A stretch of DNA of 5,871 bases from Thermodesulfovibrionales bacterium (GCA_022013235.1 JAKLQR010000351.1:1-5871), one strand, 5' to 3'. Shown: positions 1 through 4,889, counted from the first letter of the stretch. A program made the numbers and translations. Notes: a model not told the origin generated them from the sequence alone.

Positions 1-2
1 CT

Positions 3-215
3 ATCATTTTGCCTCATGTCCGTTATATAGAGAATGGAGATCATAAAGGCTTGATGTTTCATTCTCAAGTTATAAGCTCCCAGGGACGTTGTCATACCTT
101 AGGATGTGATAGGATGGATGTTTCTGGTCTATGTTTGGGACATAAGACAAGCAGGAGAGATTTTTTGGAAAAATATTGTGGTGCAGAACCAGAAACAAGG
201 ATACACAAAGAATGA
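3..215 (+). CDS. Small Cys/His-rich protein of unknown function, probably 5'-partial
   Basis: I do not recognise this protein. The frame is open to the left edge of the window, so it may be the C-terminal end of a longer gene. Internal start choices are TTG at 9 and ATG at 54, the latter with AAGG at 46-49 four bases upstream. The readable part is about 70 residues, polar and with no membrane segment. In its middle it carries a C-x4-C-x8-C-x2-H arrangement (from CHTLGC through CLGH), with one more Cys near the end. Such spacing could bind a metal such as zinc, but this is inference from spacing alone. It stops 92 nt before the RRM gene on the same strand. The overlapping minus-strand frame has no ribosome binding site and looks like a shadow. 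I judge this real at about even odds. Confidence 0.45.
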   Translation: MILPHVRYIENGDHKGLMFHSQVISSQGRCHTLGCDRMDVSGLCLGHKTSRRDFLEKYCGAEPETRIHKE

Positions 216-307
216 GAATGAGGTCTAATATCTATACCTAAGTCTGTAAAAGTGCCCGGGGACAATGAAAAGATCAGAGTTTTCATACACAAAAAAGGAG
301 AGCGAAG

Positions 308-625
308 ATGAGCAAGATGTATGTCGGAAATATTTCATACAATACTACTGAAGAAGAATTAAGGGAACTCTTCTCAGAATATGGCGAGATAGCATCTTTA
401 AAAATAATGAAGGACCAATTCACGGACAGGTCTAAAGGCTTTGGTTTTATTGAGATGGCAAACGACGAAGATGCAAAAAAGGCGATGGCAACCCTTAACG
501 GCAAAGATTTTATGGGAAAATCGCTTACGGTAGCTGAGGCGAGACCTCAACAGAAACGGCAAGGCTTCAATAAAAAAAGTAGTGGCTATGGTGGATCCGG
601 GGGGACAGGAAGAGGCTGGAGATAG
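308..625 (+). CDS. RNA-binding protein, single RRM domain with Gly-rich tail
   Basis: This is a 105-residue cytoplasmic single-stranded-RNA-binding protein of the small bacterial RRM family, the type studied as Rbp proteins in cyanobacteria. RNP2 is MYVGNI (residues 4-9) and RNP1 is KGFGFIEM (43-50). The RNA-stacking aromatics Y5, F45 and F47 are all present. The RRM fills residues 3 to about 79. It is followed by a basic linker and a Gly/Ser/Arg tail (about 86-105), also typical of the family. The ATG at 308 is supported by AGGAG at 296-300 with 7-nt spacing. The stop at 623-625 is only 3 nt before the TTG of S21, so the two are almost certainly one operon. In cyanobacteria comparable proteins are cold-induced. 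Cold regulation here is inference; no cold-shock element was identified in the leader. The family call is firm, the RNA targets are unknown. Confidence 0.95.
   Translation: MSKMYVGNISYNTTEEELRELFSEYGEIASLKIMKDQFTDRSKGFGFIEMANDEDAKKAMATLNGKDFMGKSLTVAEARPQQKRQGFNKKSSGYGGSGGTGRGWR
618..621 (+). promoter_or_regulatory. Ribosome binding site for rpsU inside the RRM gene
   Basis: GGAG lies 7 nt before the TTG at 629, inside the last codons of the RRM gene. It decides in favour of the TTG start, because no ATG or GTG lies nearby in frame ahead of the S21 domain. Ribosomes ending the RRM gene would stop on this site, which suggests translational coupling. Confidence 0.75.
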
Positions 626-628
626 TTT

Positions 629-823
629 TTGGAAATCAAAGTCAATGAAAATAACGTCGAAGGGGCACTGAAAGTCCTTAAGCGTAAATTACAAAAAGAA
701 GGTCTTTTTAGGGAAATAAAACGAAGAAAATCTTATGAAAAGCCTTCTGAAAAAGCAAAACGCAAGCAAAGAGATGCAAAAAAGCGAAGGATGAAGGCTC
801 TAAGATATAAGAAACGCACATAA
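629..823 (+). CDS. rpsU: 30S ribosomal protein S21, TTG start
   Basis: Ribosomal protein S21 is a component of the 30S subunit, near the anti-Shine-Dalgarno end of 16S rRNA, and helps initiation on mRNAs. The 64-residue product has the usual length and layout. It has a short acidic N-terminus, the conserved stretch EGALKVLKRK then EGLFREIKRR (about residues 11-33), the KSYEKPS turn (34-40), and a very basic C-terminal helix rich in Lys and Arg. Translation starts at TTG, supported by GGAG at 618-621. The gene begins 3 nt after the RRM stop codon. The RRM-S21 pairing matches an arrangement known in cyanobacteria (rbpA1-rpsU). The product is short enough to be missed by length-filtered gene callers, and the TTG invites mis-starting. 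Confidence 0.95.
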   Translation: MEIKVNENNVEGALKVLKRKLQKEGLFREIKRRKSYEKPSEKAKRKQRDAKKRRMKALRYKKRT

Positions 824-869
824 ATTTAGATAAAAGCGCAGGTTCCTGTAAAGAAACTCTTATTAATTA

Positions 870-892
870 TGGGCCTGTAAAAAAACAGCCCA
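870..892 (+). other. Hairpin in the rpsU-khpA gap
   Basis: An 8-nt arm GGGCCTGT (871-878) pairs with ACAGCCC (885-891) across an A-only loop, with one C bulged and a T-A pair closing the base at 870/892. No T-run follows, so it is not a standard intrinsic terminator. It sits 9 nt ahead of the khpA ribosome binding site, where it could act as an mRNA processing or stability element between rpsU and khpA. The fold is visible in the sequence, its role is inferred. Confidence 0.4.
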
Positions 893-901
893 CATGCTTA
901 T

Positions 902-906
902 GGAGG
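902..906 (+). promoter_or_regulatory. Ribosome binding site deciding the khpA start
   Basis: GGAGG with 5-nt spacing to the ATG at 912. An in-frame ATG at 894 and another at 900 lie upstream of or against this site and would waste it. They would also add a tail (MLMEVA) not usual for KhpA, so 912 is preferred. Confidence 0.8.
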
Positions 907-911
907 TTGCT

Positions 912-1142
912 ATGAAAGCACTTGTTGAACTTATGGCGAAATATCTGGTGGATAATCCTGAGGAGGTTGTAGTTACGGTGGCAGACGGAGAAAAAACCTC
1001 TATTTTTGAATTGCGTGTGGCTGCAAGTGATATTGGGAAGGTTGTCGGAAAGCAGGGAAATACAGCACATGCAATGAGAACAATAATGAGCGCTGCAGGC
1101 ACTAAGCTTGATAGGCGTTTCGTTCTCGAAATATTGGATTAA
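912..1142 (+). CDS. khpA: KhpA-family KH-domain RNA-binding protein
   Basis: This is a 76-residue protein made of a single type II KH domain, the family formerly annotated as YlqC or UPF0109. In Gram-positive bacteria KhpA dimerises with KhpB/Jag, binds many RNAs and affects cell elongation. In most other phyla its job is not settled. The start MKALVELMAKYLVDNPEEV is typical of the family. The nucleic-acid-binding GxxG loop is GKQG (residues 46-49), preceded by DIGKVV and followed by a helix (NTAHAMRTIMSAAG). Length equals the family norm. The gene most often sits between rpsP and rimM; here it follows rpsU by 88 nt, which is a departure from that arrangement. It shares strand and low GC with the RRM and S21 genes, so it could belong to the same transcript. 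The gap holds a hairpin but no convincing promoter. Identification is firm. Confidence 0.93.
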   Translation: MKALVELMAKYLVDNPEEVVVTVADGEKTSIFELRVAASDIGKVVGKQGNTAHAMRTIMSAAGTKLDRRFVLEILD

Positions 1143-1154
1143 ACTGAATAATGC

Positions 1155-1179
1155 CTAAGACTGAATTTTAATTTCTTAG
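1155..1179 (+). other. Weak inverted repeat after khpA
   Basis: CTAAGA (1155-1160) and TCTTAG (1174-1179) are perfect inverted repeats around a 13-nt A/T-rich loop, 12 nt after the khpA stop. No T-run follows, so termination is uncertain. It could equally be a 3' end stabiliser. Confidence 0.25.
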
Positions 1180-1205
1180 TCGCTAAGCACAAAAAATATA
1201 AAAGC

Positions 1206-1254
1206 TGAGACCTTCTCCGATCTCACCATTGAGATAAATCTACAGGTTGGGAGA
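1206..1254 (+). promoter_or_regulatory. Foldable leader with alternative hairpins upstream of mgsA
   Basis: ATCTCA (1220-1225) pairs with TGAGAT (1230-1235) over a 4-nt loop. The same TCTCA can instead pair with TGAGA at 1206-1210, so the two hairpins exclude each other. TCTCC (1214-1218) can also pair with GGAGA (1250-1254) outside the first hairpin. The stems are only 5-6 bp and I recognise no known riboswitch class. It may be a control element for mgsA or chance. Confidence 0.25.
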
Positions 1255-1308
1255 CAATAGAAGGAATTCAAAAACTGCTTATTACTCGGATGCTTGATAG
1301 AAGTATAT

Positions 1309-1312
1309 GAGG
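1309..1312 (+). promoter_or_regulatory. Ribosome binding site deciding the mgsA start
   Basis: GAGG with 5-nt spacing to the ATG at 1318. A longer in-frame start at TTG 1294 has no such site and would add eight residues that MgsA proteins do not need. Confidence 0.7.
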
Positions 1313-1317
1313 TATAT

Positions 1318-1791
1318 ATGAAAGAAATCAAAAGGATTGCATTGGTAGCCCATGATAATCGCAAAAAAGATTTAGTCGAATGGGTTGAATGGAACTATAA
1401 ATTGTTAATAGTCCATAAATTAATATGTACAGGAACTACTGGAAGATTAATTGAACAGACTATCAAAGCGAAACTGAAAAAAGAAGATACTGTTCAATAT
1501 GAAATAACTTTATTAAAATCGGGACCTTTGGGAGGAGACCAACAATTAGGGGCCATGATAGCAGAGGGAGACATTGATTTAGTAATCTTCCTTTGGGACC
1601 CAATGGAGCCGCAACCACATGATGTTGATGTAAAGGCCTTACTGAGGATTGCAGTTTTATACAACATTCCGACTGCATGTAATCGTTCAACGGCCGATTT
1701 CATGATATCATCATCTTTATTAAACACAAAGTATGAACCGATAATGAAAGATTATTCCAGGTATTTGAAACGCACTCTTAGCTATGAATGA
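1318..1791 (+). CDS. mgsA: Methylglyoxal synthase
   Basis: Methylglyoxal synthase (EC 4.2.3.3) converts dihydroxyacetone phosphate to methylglyoxal and phosphate in the cytoplasm. This bypass of lower glycolysis frees phosphate when sugar phosphates pile up. The 157-residue product matches the E. coli enzyme (152 residues) along its length. It has VAHD (residues 10-13), the phosphate-binding TGTTG (38-42), SGPLGGDQQ (68-76) with D74 matching the catalytic Asp71 of E. coli, and WDP (93-95). H101 and D104 match His98 and Asp101, followed by VKALLR and a final CNRSTADF. All catalytic and binding residues are present, so it should be active. One oddity is about ten extra residues (K/E-rich, around 50-64) between TGTTG and SGPLGG relative to E. 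coli. The E. coli enzyme is inhibited by phosphate; nothing here shows regulation beyond the foldable leader. Confidence 0.96.
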   Translation: MKEIKRIALVAHDNRKKDLVEWVEWNYKLLIVHKLICTGTTGRLIEQTIKAKLKKEDTVQYEITLLKSGPLGGDQQLGAMIAEGDIDLVIFLWDPMEPQPHDVDVKALLRIAVLYNIPTACNRSTADFMISSSLLNTKYEPIMKDYSRYLKRTLSYE

Positions 1792-1856
1792 TACTATTTA
1801 AAATACATGCAAAGAGCCAAGAATTACATTAGATAAGATAAATAAAAGGAGATTAG

Positions 1857-2366
1857 ATGCGGCAATACGAACCTGACGGTAAAATATGTTATTTGACTCT
1901 TGTATCTGAATTTCTCAGGGATTTCAGAGAACTTCATTCCCAATTAGACATTTTTGACCGATTTGGCAGAGATTGTTTGACGGATATAACAGATAATATC
2001 CCTCAGACTGAAACCATTGCTATAGGTGCATCCTGGCCTGAGGGTTCTGAAAAAAAGGTATTCCAATTTAAAGAATCAGAAAAAAGGTGGGGCATTCTCG
2101 ATCTCATCTTCTTTAAAGGAAGACTTGTGAATTTTCGTGCTCAGATATTTTTTCAAGGATGGTTTGCAAAATCGAAAGCGGTTAAGTTCAATTCATTCAA
2201 ACTGCGACCTTTAATAAAAGAAAGCTTTGAAATGGAAAATGTTCACCATGATTTCTCGAATGATACTTGTTCCTGTTATGATGGTCATGGGTTAAAAATA
2301 ACCTTTCGTTACGTACCTAAAACAACAAGCATTGCCACTACAATTGCCGAAGAAGCCTATGTATAA
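1857..2366 (+). CDS. Uncharacterised 169-residue soluble protein
   Basis: I do not recognise this protein. The start is well supported by AAGGAG at 1846-1851 with 5-nt spacing to the ATG. It lies 65 nt after mgsA on the same strand with no clear terminator between, so co-transcription is possible. There is no signal peptide or membrane helix. The N-terminal third looks helical and charged. The middle (about residues 77-105) has alternating hydrophobic and aromatic residues with several Phe and Trp (WGILDLIFF, IFFQGWF), suggesting beta strands. A CSC pair near residue 134 is followed by YDGHG, and the C-terminus is again strand-like. GC is low, in line with mgsA and unlike the genes beyond 2400. 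It ends 55 nt from the convergent radical SAM gene. Reality as a gene is likely from the strong ribosome binding site and length; no function is proposed. Confidence 0.8.
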   Translation: MRQYEPDGKICYLTLVSEFLRDFRELHSQLDIFDRFGRDCLTDITDNIPQTETIAIGASWPEGSEKKVFQFKESEKRWGILDLIFFKGRLVNFRAQIFFQGWFAKSKAVKFNSFKLRPLIKESFEMENVHHDFSNDTCSCYDGHGLKITFRYVPKTTSIATTIAEEAYV

Positions 2367-2417
2367 ATCTTCAAGGGACAAGGTCAATTGTATATGTTAT
2401 GCAGGGTTGGAGAGTAT

Positions 2418-2436
2418 TTGATCAAACGCTGATCAA
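2418..2436. terminator. Possible weak terminator hairpin between convergent genes
   Basis: TTGATCA (2418-2424) and TGATCAA (2430-2436) form a perfect 7-bp stem with a 5-nt loop. It overlaps the stop codon of the minus-strand radical SAM gene. The site lies between convergent genes, where a shared terminator is expected, but neither strand shows a clear T-run after it. No better candidate is present in 2367-2421. Confidence 0.3.
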
Positions 2437-3702
2437 TGGCGGTCTGATGTTGTATTCCTTGTCAAGGCTGTACGCCATGATGACCGCTTTGTCGATATCT
2501 TCATAGGGGAAATCAGGAGCGCTTAAGACAAGATGGGGGGCTTTGTCATCGAATTTCAGGCCGAACTCCTCGCTCTTTTCATAAAGGACAGTGCCCGGAA
2601 GCACATGGAGGATGCTGAAAACAATGTTCGAGGGATGCATATCCATAATTGTTTTTACTGATTTGGCAAATTTAAAAAAGTTATCGCCGGGCAGCCCAAT
2701 GATCAGATCCGAAGTAACTTCTATTCCGTTTGTCTCGAGGAGACTCACCGCGTTTCTGTATTTTTCTTCATTGAAATAGCGGTTGACGGTCTTCAGCGTG
2801 TCTTTATGCACTGTCTGCGGGCCCGTTTCAATGCTCTTGATATTCGCCTGCCTGAAAAGAGCTATCGTTTCTTCGTCCACAAATTCTGCAATGATCTCGA
2901 CTGTCCGCAATTCAGCCCCATACCGGTTAGCCCGTGATATCATTTCCACTGTTTTCTTCAGATAATCTTTTTTACAGTTAAAGACTGTATCGACAAAGTG
3001 GAAGCTCTTTATCTCCGGACGGCCCAGGACGAGTTCTATTTCTCTCCTGACCCGCTCCTCAGGGAAAAACCGCAACCTCGGAACGTTCTTCCCTTCAAAA
3101 CAGTAATGGCATTTGAACATGCAACCGCGATAGGTTTCTATATAGGTTACCTTATCCCGAGGGACAAGGATCCCCTCCAGATAGGGAGAAGGGATAACGC
3201 CGAGGTCTTCAATGAACGGCCTGTCCGGGTTTGCCTGAATCTGCCCGTTGTTCCGGAAACTCATGCCCTGAATATCTTCGAGACTGCCTTGCCCCGCATA
3301 CCACATCAGGAGTTCTGAAAAGGTAATTTCCCCTTCCCCTTTCACAACAAAATCGACAGAATGATTTTCACGGAGATACTTTTCACCGACCGGTCCGACT
3401 TCCGGACCGCCGAGCACGATCTTCGTTTCAGGGCGAATCGTTTTTATTATCCGTGCGGTGTCAAGAACTTTGCTGATATTCCAGCAATAACAGGAAAACC
3501 CTATCATATCGGGCCTGAACTGGGTCAGATAATAGACGACCTGCTGTACATTGAGCATCTCGGTATCAAAGTCGATGATCTCTATCTCGGCTGCATCCCG
3601 GATAAAGGCGTCTTTAAACGCATAGGCCTTGAGATATCCGAGCGCGAGGGAAAAATGGTTCGCCCAGTTATATGAGAGGAGGAGTACTCGTCTCTTAGAC
3701 AT
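2422..3702 (-). CDS. B12-binding-domain radical SAM protein, DUF4080-associated type
   Basis: This 426-residue protein has two domains. Residues 1 to about 150 form a Rossmann-like cobalamin-binding domain as found in B12-dependent radical SAM enzymes. It contains IGFSCYCWN (67-75), KIVLGGPEVGP (94-104) and VVKGEGE (119-125). The DxHxxG cobalt-ligating motif is not visible, as is common in this class. The radical SAM core follows, with RGCMFKCHYC giving C194, C198 and C201 for the [4Fe-4S] cluster. Next come RFFPEERV (211-218) and FHFVDTVFNC (234-243), which resemble proteins annotated as radical SAM with a C-terminal DUF4080. A later IIGLPGD also fits. The C-terminal part is shorter than I would expect for a complete DUF4080 protein. 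The ATG overlaps the end of the upstream radical SAM gene by 8 nt, with AAGGG 6 nt before it. The reaction is unknown; methylation or another radical modification is possible. Confidence 0.88.
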   Translation of the reverse strand: MSKRRVLLLSYNWANHFSLALGYLKAYAFKDAFIRDAAEIEIIDFDTEMLNVQQVVYYLTQFRPDMIGFSCYCWNISKVLDTARIIKTIRPETKIVLGGPEVGPVGEKYLRENHSVDFVVKGEGEITFSELLMWYAGQGSLEDIQGMSFRNNGQIQANPDRPFIEDLGVIPSPYLEGILVPRDKVTYIETYRGCMFKCHYCFEGKNVPRLRFFPEERVRREIELVLGRPEIKSFHFVDTVFNCKKDYLKKTVEMISRANRYGAELRTVEIIAEFVDEETIALFRQANIKSIETGPQTVHKDTLKTVNRYFNEEKYRNAVSLLETNGIEVTSDLIIGLPGDNFFKFAKSVKTIMDMHPSNIVFSILHVLPGTVLYEKSEEFGLKFDDKAPHLVLSAPDFPYEDIDKAVIMAYSLDKEYNIRPPLISV

Positions 3703-4546
3703 GCAAAGCCCTTATGTTCTCGGTATATTTACTGGCTCTTACCGGGGAAAACTCCCGGTCTCCGAATTGCGCGAGGTATCTTGCCTCGGCGCCGGGGCAG
3801 AGTTCCCTGAAGACGCATTGAACGCACGCGTTATGGTGCTGAAATGTTCTTTCGTAAATCCCTGTCAGGCCGGATAAAAGTTCACCGATATGCGGTTCAA
3901 GCCCCTGCATGACACAGAAGGGGACACCCTCGGTGAGGATCCAGACACGGTTGAAAATACTGATATTGAGAGAATTTGCGATGTGGGGCATAAGAGACCC
4001 GAAGGGTATGGAATAGTCGTGCACCGAGAGGATGATACGGTTGATTCCGAAGTTCAATGCCGTAGTAACAGTATTTTCCAGATCAGCGACATTCTCCCTG
4101 CAGACAGGGATGCGTATGCAGACAAATTTTTCCTGGGGAAGTTCAGCGATATTTTGCAATCCCTGGACTGTCTCCCAGAAACTTCCGTTCACCCTCGTAA
4201 TATGGTCATGGAGAGAGGGGTTCGAAGCCCAGAGTTTTATTTCAAGGAGAGAACACCCTGCGCCGAGAATTCTGTGGAGAAAGTGCGGATCAGAAAATGC
4301 TCTTCCGTTTGTACAGAGTTTGATTCTTCTGTACCCATTTTCCCTGGCAGCCTGAAGAATAGTGAAGATATCCTGCCGGACAGTCGGTTCACCACCGTAG
4401 AACGCGATGCTGTCAGTTTCTCTCTGGCTTATTGCGGTCGCTATTGACGCAAAATCATTTTGTGGTGAAGTTTTATGTCCTGCGGAACAATGAAGGCATG
4501 CATTGTTGCATTCACCGCCAAGGAATATTTCTTTATACCGCAGCAA
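3695..4546 (-). CDS. Radical SAM protein with possible auxiliary Fe-S cluster site, TTG start
   Basis: This 283-residue radical SAM protein begins almost directly with the cluster motif: C13, C17 and C20 in CxxxCxxC. GGEP follows at residues 51-54 for SAM binding, then CTNGR at 78-82. Four later cysteines, C211 (in GVPFC), C241, C244 and C250 (C-x2-C-x5-C-P-G), could hold a second Fe-S cluster, as in SPASM- or twitch-type enzymes that modify peptides and other substrates. The start is TTG: AAGGA lies 5 nt before it on the minus strand, and an in-frame stop occurs at 4559-4561, so no longer form is possible. The last codons overlap the ATG of the B12-type radical SAM gene by 8 nt, implying coupled translation and probably a shared pathway. 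I found no precursor peptide, so a RiPP role is only one option among others. The large plus-strand frame over 3890-4447 is a shadow. Confidence 0.9.
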   Translation of the reverse strand: MLRYKEIFLGGECNNACLHCSAGHKTSPQNDFASIATAISQRETDSIAFYGGEPTVRQDIFTILQAARENGYRRIKLCTNGRAFSDPHFLHRILGAGCSLLEIKLWASNPSLHDHITRVNGSFWETVQGLQNIAELPQEKFVCIRIPVCRENVADLENTVTTALNFGINRIILSVHDYSIPFGSLMPHIANSLNISIFNRVWILTEGVPFCVMQGLEPHIGELLSGLTGIYERTFQHHNACVQCVFRELCPGAEARYLAQFGDREFSPVRASKYTENIRALHV

Positions 4547-4547
4547 C

Positions 4548-4628
4548 GATGTCCTTTTTTATAAATTCCCCTCTTCAGGAAAAGAGGGGTAGGGAGAGAT
4601 TTGATCTTTCAAAGTACGAGAAGACATC
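4548..4628 (-). promoter_or_regulatory. Leader fold that can mask the ribosome binding site of the radical SAM operon
   Basis: Reading the minus strand, GATGTCTT (4628-4621) can pair over 8 bp, one of them G-U, with AGGACATC (4555-4548), which contains the ribosome binding site just before the TTG. Between them lies a perfect 8-bp hairpin, CCCCTCTT (plus-strand 4568-4575) with AAGAGGGG (4582-4589) and a 6-nt loop, plus a 5-bp hairpin TTTGA/TCAAA. The pairing is visible; control of translation by it is inference. No cobalamin riboswitch B12 box was found. Confidence 0.4.
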
Positions 4629-4644
4629 CTTTCGATCATACAAA

Positions 4645-4653
4645 ATTATACCA
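4645..4653 (-). promoter_or_regulatory. Extended -10 promoter for the radical SAM operon
   Basis: On the minus strand the sequence reads TGGTATAAT, a perfect sigma-70 extended -10 (TGn plus TATAAT). The -35 region near 4668-4673 is poor (AATCGA), which an extended -10 can compensate. It would give a leader of roughly 90 nt before the TTG at 4546. Confidence 0.6.
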
Positions 4654-4701
4654 CAAGTGTTTTTTGTTCGATTGAATCATTGCCATCCAAAATATTCAGG
4701 A

Positions 4702-4732
4702 ATGAGGGATAAGGCTTAATTTCCAAATCGAA
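4702..4732 (+). repeat. Left 31-bp inverted repeat arm
   Basis: Begins ATGAGGGATAAGG and ends CCAAATCGAA. It matches the arm at 4854-4884 in reverse complement with no mismatch; the match breaks at the next base on both sides. Confidence 0.9.
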
Positions 4733-4743
4733 ATCACGGGTAA

Positions 4744-4770
4744 TCCCGAATAGGCTTTAGCCTTTCGGGA
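4744..4770. repeat. Strong hairpin inside the MITE-like element
   Basis: TCCCGAA (4744-4750) pairs with TTCGGGA (4764-4770), and AGGCT (4752-4756) pairs with AGCCT (4759-4763) across a 2-nt spacing, with a single T bulged at 4751. In RNA the tight loop would open by at least one pair. No T-run follows on the plus strand. Confidence 0.6.
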
Positions 4771-4803
4771 AGACGAAGCGGAGGTCTCAACTTTTCATAG
4801 TTC

Positions 4804-4817
4804 ACTGCCATAGCAGT
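4804..4817. repeat. Small hairpin inside the MITE-like element
   Basis: ACTGC (4804-4808) and GCAGT (4813-4817) form a perfect 5-bp stem with a 4-nt loop. It is short and could be chance, but it adds to the hairpin-rich interior of the element. Confidence 0.3.
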
Positions 4818-4853
4818 CAGGGAAAGGTTTGCACAGAAACAGAGGGAGTTTAG

Positions 4854-4884
4854 TTCGATTTGGAAATTAAGCCTTATCCCTCAT
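4854..4884 (-). repeat. Right 31-bp inverted repeat arm
   Basis: Begins TTCGATTTGG and ends TTATCCCTCAT on the plus strand, the exact reverse complement of 4702-4732. The outer end lies 75 nt before the mnmG start codon. Confidence 0.9.
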
Positions 4885-4889
4885 GGTTT

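Larger units (their letters stand above)
4702..4884. mobile_element. MITE-like element with perfect 31-bp terminal inverted repeats
   Basis: The 183-bp segment is bounded by 31-bp arms that are exact reverse complements of each other (4702-4732 and 4854-4884). It holds no credible ORF. Inside are two more hairpins (4744-4770 and 4804-4817). Size, arms and lack of coding capacity fit a miniature inverted-repeat transposable element or a solo repeat unit moved in trans. It lies between the divergent promoters of the radical SAM operon and mnmG without touching either core. No clear target duplication is seen: the flanks read CAGGA on the left and GGTTT on the right. An AT pair at each arm end could be part of one. 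A long structured RNA is the main alternative. Confidence 0.6.

Noticed and set aside
894..911. Upstream start for khpA at ATG 894 (82 residues)
   Set aside because: The GGAGG at 902-906 is correctly spaced for ATG 912, and the shorter product begins like known KhpA proteins.
1294..1317. TTG start for mgsA at 1294
   Set aside because: It has no ribosome binding site; GAGG at 1309-1312 serves ATG 1318, and the shorter protein aligns well at the N-terminus.
2998..3675. Plus-strand ORFs of about 105 residues at 2998-3318 and 3361-3675
   Set aside because: Both are antisense shadows of the B12-type radical SAM gene.
3890..4447. 185-residue plus-strand ORF
   Set aside because: It lies wholly antisense to the radical SAM gene with clear motifs, has no ribosome binding site and resembles no family.
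4547..4645. Cobalamin riboswitch ahead of the B12-type radical SAM operon
   Set aside because: I could not find the conserved B12 box, and the leader is too short for the usual cobalamin aptamer.
4432..4719. 95-residue plus-strand ORF, considered as a possible RiPP precursor or leader peptide
   Set aside because: It overlaps the start of the radical SAM gene antisense, has no ribosome binding site, and ends inside the left repeat arm. It has no leader-core character.
4702..4884. CRISPR repeat or intrinsic terminator reading of the 31-bp arms
   Set aside because: There are only two copies, in inverted orientation with one 121-nt spacer and no cas gene. The arms are too far apart for a terminator, and the T-run at 4887-4892 follows only the right arm.
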